A stretch of 64,000 nucleotides of DNA, from the NCBI GenBank assembly GCA_029378245.1, contig JARKIF010000022.1, forward strand, positions 744,001-808,000. Reading direction: 5' to 3'. The DNA comes from Roridomyces roridus. Lineage: Eukaryota > Basidiomycota > Agaricomycetes > Agaricales > Mycenaceae. Of this stretch, positions 54,983-64,000 are shown piece by piece. Both the position numbers and the translations under genes were made by a program. Positions within the stretch are counted from its first letter, which is position 1. Every line of letters starts with the position of its first letter. A model generated the notes under the pieces. It was given only the letters and a program-made list of their open reading frames with translations, searched no databases and was not told where the DNA came from.

Positions 54983-55714
54983 ATGTTCGCCCTTCGTTTC
55001 GCCTCTCTGTTCCTCCTCTCCACGAGCCTGGTCACCGCCAGCCCCGCACCCGTCGCAGACCCCGCCGGTCTCACCGTAGTAGACAAACGTGCCTCCACCG
55101 ACATTCAGACGGTCTTCAACACTCTCAAGAACTCCACGGATAGTATCCTCCCGAAAATCAGTGCGTCGTTTTCTCTTTCCTTGTCGGAAGGCGGCTGAAC
55201 CAGTTCAAACAGCTGCCCTCGTGTCGGCAGGCACGGCGACGGACGACACCGTCACCCCGCTCATCAACGATCTGACCGCCGCCTTGGATACCGCCACGTC
55301 CTCGCTGTCTGCGCTTCCCGTTAGTACCGAGCGCCAGACGGACGAGGATATCGCGGACCTCGTAGCTGGAATCATCACTGTGCGTCCTTATCCCTCATTT
55401 TGAATCAAAGCTCAAGTTACACTCAGGACATCACCACCGCTCTCGGTGGCCTCCTCGGCACCGCTTCCACTATCCCCGGACTCGGTGGCCTTCTCAGCGG
55501 CATCGACACGTCTCTGGACCAAGTCCTGCTCGGCCTTGAGACGCTCCTTGCTGGTGTGCTCCACCTCGTCGCGAACTTGTGCGTATACCCTCACCTCAAA
55601 CCGATCTTAAACTCACAGTCTGTATTCTTTAGGTTGACTGGCGTCGCTGGTCTCCTGAACCAGCTCGCTCTTGGGCTGACGCTCGGCACGCTCGGCCTCG
55701 GCGGGCTCCTCTGA
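54983..55714 (+). CDS. Secreted hydrophobic cell-surface protein, SC15/HsbA-like (192 aa, 4 exons)
   Basis: Exons 54983-55160, 55213-55379, 55427-55578 and 55633-55714. A signal peptide (FASLFLLSTSLVTA, cut before SPAP) is followed by a KR site (VVDKRAS), then helical repeats DIQTVFNTLKNSTDSIL, TPLINDLTAALDTATSS and DITTALGGLLGTAST, and a strongly hydrophobic Leu/Gly C-terminus (LLNQLALGLTLGTLGLGGLL). No cysteines are present, so it is not a hydrophobin. The pattern resembles SC15 of Schizophyllum, which helps hyphal attachment and aerial growth; this likeness is from memory. A TATA box precedes it. Confidence 0.72.
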
Positions 55715-56111
55715 GCAATTTGGACTGTGTAACTAAATAATTGTGATACCCACCGGACAGTTTACCTTACTCGTTTTGTATACCGACTCCGAGACGAAGC
55801 TTGATTAGTTCTTTCGACTTTTCATGATTCTAATACATACACGAAATTGACAATTTTGTCGAATGAAAGTGTGGTCAGAGAGGGCGTCCGATTAGCGCTC
55901 GAAGGGGTGCTTGAGATCGTTTCTTCTACCTGAATTCCTCAGGCTCTAGTGTGCTTCATCTTGAGGTCACCACATAATTCGAGCTCAGGTAAACCTATCT
56001 GTGGTTATGCAACTGGTTTTGGGGCGACTTGGCGAATCGGCGAATCTTTGAAACAGGCGATCAATGGTCTGGGATATTACAATGGACGTTCGATTCACTC
56101 CCACCCAATCC
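55715..56111. other. Spacer between convergent genes
   Basis: About 400 bases of 3' flanks of the secreted protein and the reductase. Nothing else seen. Confidence 0.5.
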
Positions 56112-57680
56112 TCACTCCTGCGCAACAACCACAACCGCCTTACCCGTATTCGTCCCTTTCTGCACCGCGAGCATCACATCCCCGATTTTATCCAACCCAT
56201 AACTGACATCCTCCGTGAACCGAAGTTCCCCAGCGGCGAGCTTGGGGATGATCTCCGCGTTGAAGGCGTCGATGTACTTGGGGCGGATGTAGCCTACGAG
56301 GAAGCCGTGGAATTGGAGGCATTTGCCGAAGATGAGGTCGGGGTGCTGGGGAGGTTGTTATTTTTGTGTTTGAGATAATGATAGGGATTTGGGGGCGTAC
56401 CTTCATGGGTTGGTAGCCGCCGTTGTAACCTGTAAGCGGATGAGTTGCATTCCAGAGAATTGGGAGGTTCAACGTACCGGAAATCATCCCGCATTCCTTG
56501 GATCCCGTATATCAATAGCAGCCACAACAGCGAATAGATGGAGACGTACGATGAACCTGGCGAATCTCTTGGCATTCTGCATGGCAGCGTCCAACACGTC
56601 CCCGCCCACGTTATCCCAATATCTGCGCCGGATGTCAGTGTACAGAGTCTTCTCAGAGAACCAACATACATATCGATCGGTCCATGTTCCTTCAACACTT
56701 GCATCGTATCGGTAGTCTTGTAGTTGAACGCCACATCCGCGCCGAGGGACTTCATGAACTCTACCTTCTCCTCCGAGCCTGCGGAAGCGATGACTTTGAG
56801 TCCTTGTTGTTTGGCAATTTGTATGACCATCCTAGTTTCAGGTGTTCTCAATCTGGATGAAACAACAAGACGAGGGAGATTACTTACGAGCCAACAGGTC
56901 CGGCACCGGTGGTGACGAAAACCACCTCATCCTGTAGAAGTCACTCAATGGAAGGACCACTGAAACAGCATCGAGCGTAACACACCTTCTTCGCCTTGGA
57001 ATACTCAGCCCAAGCCATATACGCTGTATGCCCCGGCATTCCGGCAGCGCCCACGTACGTCGTCCACGAGAGTCTCGGGTCTCTCTCAATCAAAGTGAGC
57101 GCGCTGCGGTCCGGGAAGATGATATATTCCTGGTGCGCTGTCGCGAGAAAAGTTGTTTAGACCTCGCAATTGGAATTCGAAGAGGTAGACGACTTACGCA
57201 GATGTCCACGGACGTGGTCACCGGCCTTGACTCCGTCGCATTCCGAACGCAAGACGAGGGCGATACCGTCTCCGTTCAGTCTGATTCGAATTACACACAG
57301 TCACACAAAGCAGTAACATGTACGCACGGTTCACCGAGTTGGAACGCCGGCTAAGTACTCTCATCAGCTCAAGTCCGTATGTCCAGTCCCACGGGACAAA
57401 ATACGCACCAAGTACGACTCGATATGCGTCTCCCTCAACCGACCGCGCATGTACGGATCCACGGAAAGTACGAGGACTTTGAGGAGAATGCCACCGTTCA
57501 GCGGGACGGCGTCGAGGTCGATTGAAGCCGAGGTGTCATAAACTGTGGTCTTGCCCGGGACCGGGTAATCTAATCGGGAGTCGGGGCATGGTGAGATGAG
57601 CGGCAGGGGTGGGGAGGGAGGAGGGACGTACCAGTGGGGACGGCGTTGAAGAGCACGCGTCCGTTGGTTATGGGGGCCAT
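56112..57680 (-). CDS. MDR-family NADP-dependent alkenal/prostaglandin-type reductase
   Basis: About ten minus-strand exons. The N-terminus MAPITNGRVLFNAVPTG is typical of the medium-chain reductase branch containing leukotriene B4 12-hydroxydehydrogenase and plant alkenal reductases. Further blocks: DPYMRGRLRE, ECDGVKAGDHVRGHL, VGAAGMPGHTAYMAW, the NADP-binding FVTTGAGPVG, and KVIASAGSEEKVEFMKSLGADVAF, then YWDNVGGDVLDAAM and a C-terminus ending TGKAVVVVAQE. No zinc-binding cysteine cluster, as expected for this branch. It would reduce alpha,beta-unsaturated aldehydes or ketones with NADPH in the cytosol; substrate not knowable here. Exon edges in the middle are approximate. Confidence 0.85.
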
Positions 57681-58130
57681 GTGGAAGATGAGGGGAAGGG
57701 AAGAAATGTGTGTGAGTGGCTTAATATACACTTCAGGGGGTGATTGGACCAGAACGTTCTGTCTCAGTCAACGGACGTCGGGCGCCGTGTGTCCGGGTTC
57801 TCCTGGGTGGATTACCCGGATATTCTCACGTCGCTGGGGCGGGTGGATGATCAGACCCAGTGAGAAGTCCGTCTTGTCATATCACTGGATATATTGTGAT
57901 ATCTGGTCCCATCTTGGTTTTCAAAAATCACATCTTGGGTCCTCTCTGCCTCTTTGAATAAAATACCCTTCGTGTAGAACTCGAGTAGGAATAAAATCTT
58001 TGGAGCCGAAATCCGCTAAGTCCGTGACCTGCCCGAAGCAGTGCCCAAGCAGTGCCCCTCCTACTCTCACAATTTCACCACCAGCGCGCTGCACGCCTGT
58101 CTCTGGTCTCTGGCCCCACTTTGCTTTGCT
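57681..58130. other. Spacer before the transposase gene, possibly transposon 5' end
   Basis: 450 bases between the reductase start and the transposase start. CACTGGATATATTGTGATATC near 57884 is a small palindromic stretch. I could not identify a terminal inverted repeat with certainty. Confidence 0.35.
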
Positions 58131-61100
58131 ATGCTGGGTGCCTCTGAGAACTCCAGCTCCACCACCTCTGAATCGGGCCCGTCCAAGAAGCAATGCTTCT
58201 GCGCTCACACTTGCGGTATCCGTGGGCGATGGCTCCCCGAGCGTACCTTCTACCACCACGCCCAGAAGACGCGGCAAATGGGGGACACCCAGCCTCGCGC
58301 CTTGGCTCCTTCCCTGCCCGGTCCCAGCTCTTCTTCATCCCACCACCGTTCAGAGCCACCGGCTCAGTACCATGGCGCTGCACACTCCGATGAGCCCGAG
58401 GACGGACGCGATTTGGAGCAGGAGGACAACGAGGATGTCTTCATGTCGGTGTGTTCCCTTTATTCTCCTCCAGCGGCCTACGTCTCTGACACAAAACCAA
58501 GGAACCCGACGATATGCCTTCTCCAGCCACTAGTCCCATACATTTTGATGCTGCTACTGCACAACCTGACAATATTACCATTGATTCACCTCCTCCTGAG
58601 CTTCTTACTGTTGGTGACCTCGATGAATCTGCTGAAGCCGAACCCGATCCGCACGCTGAGCCCGAAGACGACGAGCTACCCCGCTTTACGCTGCGAGAAT
58701 TTGAGTTTGCAAATGATTTCGCAGAGCGGCTGCGCAATGCGTCCCTGGATGACGAGGACCATGGGCTCGATGCCGCCTCCATCGAGCGATTGCGCCATCC
58801 CCCAGAACACACTGCCGAGCTCACGCCTGATGAGCGTCTCTCTATCGACATCTTTCTTTCGCTCACGAATGCTTCCGAGCAAGCATATAACTCGGTTAAA
58901 GATGCCGTGCTGCGACGCCATCCCGAGGACAAGATCCTGTCGCATTACAAGGTGAAAAAGTTGGTCGAACAACTCAGCGGAATAACATCCATCGTGTCTG
59001 ACATGTGCGTCAACACATGCCTTGCGTACACTGGGCCCTTTCGGGAGCTCGACTCTTGCTTCTACTGCGGCCAGGACCGGTATGATGAGCGAGGTCGTCC
59101 GCGCAGACAGTTTCATACGATCCCAATTGGTCCACAAATCCAGGCCACGTACCGCTCGCCTGCAGGAGCCGAAGAGATGCAGTACCGCAAACGATACACG
59201 GCCAAGGTCATTCAGGAGTTGCAGGCGAATGAGGGCGAGCGCATTTCCGCATATACGGACTTTTTCGACGGCTCGGACTATTTGCAGGCGTACTTGAATG
59301 AGGAAATCGATGACAACGATGTTGTGCTCATGTTCTCGACTGATGGCGCGCAGTTATATCGCAACAAGGGTTAGTCTTTTAATGTACAGCGCGTGTGCTT
59401 GCTGCTGAACTTGGCTCTAGTTTCAGATTGCTGGATGTATATCTGGACAATTTTTGACCGATCTCCTGACCGGCGGTACAAGAAGGACGTCATCTATCCC
59501 GGCAGCTTCTTCCCAGGACCCAAAAAGCCAAAGAACCTCGACAGCTTCGCCTTTGTGGGGCTCTACCACCTTGCCGCACTCCAGAGGGAAGGATTGTGTA
59601 TCTGGGATAGCCGCTCTCAGAGCTTATTTACGTCGAAGCCCTTTCTCGCTCTCGGCACCGCTGATGGTCACGGGATCGCAGCCTTGAGTGGGCTGGTTGG
59701 GCATGTTGGGAAGCATCTCTGCCGCGTTTACTGCTCAATGAAAGGCCGGCGCAAACCCAAAACAACCACTTATTATCCTGTTCGCCTCCTCCCCGACGGT
59801 GACTACCATGTCTCGGGATGTGATCACCCCGATGTTAATCTCACGGCACTCTTGGATGAATCCACTTTGGAGCAATCCACCGAGCGCTACAACCACAATA
59901 TGTTGTTTGTTTCGGAAGCAACCAGCCAGAAGGATTACGAGCAGCGGCGGTTAGAGACTGGCATCTCAAAACCGAGCATCTTCAGTGGTCTGCCCCACAG
60001 TCTCCCCGTCCCAGCCTTCTTTCCCCTCGATGGCATGCACCCGATTCTCAATCTTGGGGATCTCTTGACATCACTCTGGCGTGGCACCATTGACTGCGCT
60101 TCAACGGACGATAAATCAACGTGGGATTGGGCGGTGCTGACGGGGGATGTCTGGAAGGAGCACGGGCAGGCAGTCGCTGATCTTCGAGAGTATTTCCCCG
60201 GTTCATTCGACACACCACCCCGAAATCCCGCCGAAAAGATCAACACGCAATACAAGGCTTGGGAATATCTGATGTATCTGTTCGGCGTCGGCCCCGCTCT
60301 TTTGCTGGGCATCCTACCGGACAAATACTATCACCACTACTGCAAGGTCGTTCGTGCCTTCCGTCTTCTTTTCCAAGAAGAGATCCTTCCCGAAGAGGCT
60401 GTTGAGGCCGATTCTCTCCTCAAGCAGTTTTTCACTGACTTCGAGGATCTTTATTGCCAACGACGGGTTGACCGCATGCACTTCGTTCGCCCTATCATCC
60501 ATACCATCTCCCATATGCCTGGGGAAACCATCCGAAAGGGTCCCTTGAATCTACACTCACAATGGGTGATGGAAAGAACAATAGGTAACCTGGGCGAGGA
60601 AATCAAGCAGCATTGTGATCCCTACGCCAATCTTGCGCAACGAGGCATTCGATGTGCGCAGGTCAATGCCCTGAAGGCGCTGCTGCCCGAGTTGACCCCT
60701 ACGGAAGCCATGCCTCGGAATTCCCTTGATCTTGGCCACGGCTATGCCCTTCTCCACCCAACGGATTCTTGCCCTCGAGAAGTTCGAGATTGCGAGGCAG
60801 CAGCTATCCGGAGGTATATTCGCGAGAACTGTGACGATGAAAATGTCAATGGGGTCGCCAACTCTTGGAGACCGAATGTCATTCGATGGGGGCGGGTGCA
60901 TCTTCCCAATGGTCAAATCTGTCGATCTTCTTGGAATGAGAATAATCGAACAACAACACCACGACGGGCGCGAGTTGTCAAGGTATGTGTTTATTTTATG
61001 GACAAAAGGACAATTCGCTTGACCAACTTGTGTCAGGTCAAAATCTCGACTGCTAACGACGGCTCCGACTCCGGGGATGGAGACATGCCTCAATCCGATC

Positions 61101-61420
61101 TTCGTCGCGGTTTCGAGTTCGCAGAGGTCTCCTTCTACCTCAGTTTAAACGTTGGGGGCATTGAGCATTGCCTGGCTGTAGCCTCATTCTTTGGGCCGCC
61201 GGACTCATTCCTGTATGAGTACTCTTCACGCACCCACGACGTCCGGGCTTTCAAAATTACGGACATACACTCTTGTGTACTCATGGGCCCAGACCACCAG
61301 TACCGTTATTTCCGTCCTCAAGACCCTGATAGTGCGGAGGACCGCTGGTTTTTGTACGAGAAGTCGGGGCTCGCAATGGCGCGGATGAGGGGGTATTTCG
61401 AGGAGGATGCAGACGACTAG
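58131..61420 (+). mobile_element. Plavaka-like (KDZ / Tnp2-related) transposase gene (1043 aa, 4 exons)
   Basis: Exons 58131-58448, 58502-59369, 59421-60982 and 61037-61420 give an unbroken 1043-residue frame. The N-terminus has a CFCAHTCGIRGRWL cysteine motif and an acidic region, then IPIGPQIQATYRSP. The catalytic core shows FSTDGAQLYRNKVSDCW, PGPKKPKNLDSFAF, LALGTADGHGIAALSG, VGHVGKHLCRVYCSMKGR, then PAFFPLDGMHPILNLGDLL, WRGTIDC and NTQYKAWEYL. These are hallmarks of the Plavaka group of agaricomycete DNA transposons, distant relatives of CACTA elements with a DDE catalytic core. The C-terminal KVSFYLSL / HQYRYF domain is also standard for the group. All exons are open, so the copy may still be able to move. 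Start chosen as the first ATG in frame. Confidence 0.88.
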
Positions 61421-61551
61421 GGTTATTATTTCATCTCAGTATTTATAGGATACGATTGAGAGCAGAAAGAGGAACTTCCGAGTCTTTGAATCACACATAC
61501 GCGACGCGCGTTGTCGGTCTTTGTTTGCACACTCTTTCTTCCCTTCTTCCA

Positions 61552-63771
61552 TGTCACCACATTCACCAGCAGACCCTTTCGAGGGTGACAACGATCTCTT
61601 CACATCTCCCTCGGACTCGCACTTCTCGTTTCCTTACAGTACTACCAGCCCCGACTGGTCTCGTTCTCAGTCTCCCGAAACCCTTCGTCTTTCCGATCCG
61701 AGCTCTTCCTCTTCCTCTTCCTCTTCCTCATCTCATCTTCGCTATCGCACGGATTCCTTCGAGCCTCTAGCTTACGGAGGCCATGGAAACACCCAATTCA
61801 TGGTCAGCTCTCCCCTTTGTTCTGAAGACATGTCCCTGACAGAACTCATAGAACAATGCGGGCTTTTCAGGACCAGGCCGCCTCATGCAACTTGAGCTCC
61901 AGGTAGCGAGTCAAACGATGGAGATAGCTATGCTTAAAAGGGAGAACGAACATCTCAGGTGCGCGACTCGTCTTTCTTTCTGACCATCGTGACATTTTCA
62001 AAGATCTCAAAACATGACACTCGTGCATTCTATCACGAACGCGGCTCGGCAACCTTTCCCCAGCCTGTCGGCTTCCTCGTCCTCCTCCACTGCTCCACTC
62101 GCGCAGGCGGACTATCCCTATGTGAAATATTGGCAAAAAGGGCTGTATCACGACGCCACGAAGAAGCATGGAATTACCCAACTCGAGGATGGTACAACCC
62201 AGAAGATTACGGCAACCTCCTTTCACTTCGCGGAGGATAAAGATGGAACCCCTCCCACGTCTCACTTGGTCACCGATATCCGCAGCGCTGCCGGCGACAT
62301 TCTACATGATCTCGGTCGTGCTGGCCTGCTTGTAGGATCGGGTTGGTCAAAGGTGGGATTTGCAGCCAAAGAACGCTTTCGCGAGGAACTGGAGCGCAGG
62401 TTCCCGATCCTCAGACTGTGTCATAACCACTGGAAAGCGGATTGGGTTGTCACCCAAATTTATAGCAACTTCAAGACCGCCAACGGCGATAGATATTGTC
62501 TCAAGGGCGAAGAACAAAACGACGCAGTTCTGGTCGATTCGAATACCACCTCACCTCCTCCATCCCCAAAGAGAAAGAGCGACTCACTCGATACCGCCGC
62601 CAACAAACGCGCCAAAGTCGGCACCTCTATCCAGCGACCTCATCAGACCTCCAGAAAAGTTCCTATTGTAAATCTTGGTGTTTTCTCCTCTCCAATATAC
62701 AAGCTGACGATGAGATTGTCAGATACTCCAGAATCCACTGCAAGTACTTTCATTTGCTAGTCACACGCTTCTGATGAGTGCACAAAAGCCGCGGTAAAAC
62801 AATCACTGTCCCTGCCAAACGTACGTTCTCTCTTTCTTGAGCGGTCTCGTCATTTACTGTCTCTCCAGAAGTGGCGGGTACGTCGTCGAGAAGTACAGGT
62901 AAGCCTATCTATTCCTTCTCGCAGCTTCTGACGTACTATCCAGCGCGTCGTGCCGTGTCTTCCGCTGCCGCGCCTCCACCAGCAGACGAAAACACTCCGC
63001 CTGCAGCATCAGCCGCACCTCCCGGCGCACCCGCGTCGACGGAAACTTTTGATGAGACTCTCGATGATCTCGTTTCAGCAATCCCCACTACCACCACCGT
63101 CATCACCCATGGTCAGACCACCGGCGTCGACAAGGGCACGGACGACCTTCCCAATCCGCGGTCTCCTTCGCCCACGGTCGCTAACGCCTCGAGTCTCGAT
63201 GTTCTCGCCCGAGCGGCATCCTCTCTTGATACACCATCTGCATCAGTGTCCTTAGTGGCGACCAGCACTCCGGCGGCCAATACGTCCGATGCCGCATCGA
63301 CGCCCACTTTAGTTCCCGATCCATCTCATGCGGTTTCTTCGGCTCCGGCGGCAGCCGCTTCCGCTAGTGGACCGTCGAGAACGCAGACTGTCCCCGACAC
63401 TGAGGGTACAAAGACACGCAAGAACGACAACCAGCCATGGAAACCGCCACGGAACTCGACAACCGCAAAGTAAGCAAACTGCATCGTCTTACCAGCTTAC
63501 TCACTGGACCATCTTAGAACCTTCTGCGGGATTCAATGGCTGAAGACGAACAAAGGAGGCACCCAACGACAATTCCGTGAGCATTACGAAGATAAAAAGA
63601 AGAAGGGCGAACTCCAGGTGCGTGTGGTGCTTCACATCATTGACCTGACTGACACTTTCCACAGCCGTTCAAGGACATGGAACTCAAGGCGAAGCAAGCT
63701 GCACAAGTGGTGTGTGGAGCATTGCTTCACCGGATACGGACTTACTTTACATTCAGGCTCTCGCTAGCTAG
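61552..63771 (+). CDS. Second Plavaka-associated gene (coiled-coil, Ser/Pro-rich protein)
   Basis: Directly downstream of and co-oriented with the transposase, 130 bases after its stop. The first exon from MSPHSPADPFEG contains an 11-Ser run. Further exons encode a coiled-coil (MQLELQVASQTMEIAML), SITNAARQPFPSL, an ordered domain (YVKYWQKGLYHDATKKHG, LERRFPILRLCHNHWKADW), an SPKRKSDSLDTAANKRAK nuclear-type signal, a long Ala/Pro/Thr-rich linker and a final FCGIQWLKTNKGG / EHYEDKKKKG exon ending ALAS at 63771. This layout is what I recall of the accessory protein carried by Plavaka elements. The junction between exon 1 and the coiled-coil is unresolved, so the N-terminal model is uncertain. 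Confidence 0.6.
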
Positions 63772-64000
63772 AAGGACGCGCCTGGAGTACGGTGGATGGT
63801 GGCAATGAGGTGCCAGCAGCGGGAGCCAGCAGCGCGTGTGCGTGTGCGTGTGGGAGCGGTGGGTGCGTGGGCCAGCGGCAGGGCGGCGGGGAGCGGGCAG
63901 GGAACGGGGCGGGGTACCGGTAATAGCCTAATGGAAAAAAAGGATTTTGAAAGAGCTTTTACATTTCTAAGAAAACCTAAGATATACTGCCAAATTCATC
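63772..64000. other. GC-rich window end with GTGTGC microsatellite
   Basis: After the accessory gene come CAGCAGCGGGAGC-like words and GTGTGCGTGTGCGTGTG near 63837-63853, then AT-rich sequence. The right end of the transposon may lie here or beyond the window. Confidence 0.5.

Overview
The window is nuclear DNA of an agaricomycete (mushroom-forming basidiomycete). Almost every gene is cut by many introns of 43-75 bp with GT..AG ends. The protein families are typical of that group: F-box/LRR proteins, short Zn2Cys6 factors, a Stealth-type xylosylphosphotransferase homologue, a single-span protein with beta-sandwich repeats, and a Plavaka/KDZ transposon. All gene models were spliced by eye from reading frame, splice consensus and family knowledge. 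Boundaries quoted to the base follow frame and GT/AG consensus but no transcript has been seen.

Layout. 0-6.9 kb: nucleolar CCDC137-like gene, secreted ricin-B-like lectin, GFA/CENP-V enzyme, a decayed partial copy of the first gene, small Zn2Cys6 factor. 7-13 kb: an amino-acid permease and a Stealth phosphotransferase, divergent across a 1.3-kb spacer. 13-22 kb: F-box protein, then the most interesting block: a 280-residue protein that looks gasdermin-like, a divergent caspase (C14) protein with an N-terminal C2-like domain, and a convergent coiled-coil IRG-like GTPase with an N-myristoylation signal. 22-26 kb: truncated questin-oxidase copy, a hAT-type MITE with an 8-bp target duplication, a 5'-truncated F-box copy and an intact gene of unknown function. 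27-32.5 kb: secreted cysteine protein, F-box-like protein, NDUFAF8-like CHCH protein, two small conserved genes.

32.5-36.4 kb is gene-poor: a U6 snRNA, a second hAT-like MITE carrying long G tracts, and hairpin repeats with tRNA-like T arms. 36.4-39 kb: an 11-exon agaricomycete-specific protein ending in a SAM domain. 39-41 kb: six tRNA-like repeat units and an LTR-like segment. 41-44.7 kb: membrane protein and F-box gene. 44.7-54.9 kb is repeat-rich and mostly decayed, with a flavin monooxygenase gene broken by frameshifting deletions and a 2.3-kb insertion. 55-57.7 kb: secreted hydrophobic protein and an MDR reductase. 58-63.8 kb: a Plavaka-like transposon with transposase and a second coiled-coil gene.

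No operons exist here. The only functional grouping suggested by context is the putative pore-former/caspase/GTPase trio at 15.2-21.8 kb, which resembles fungal regulated-cell-death loci but is inferred, not shown.
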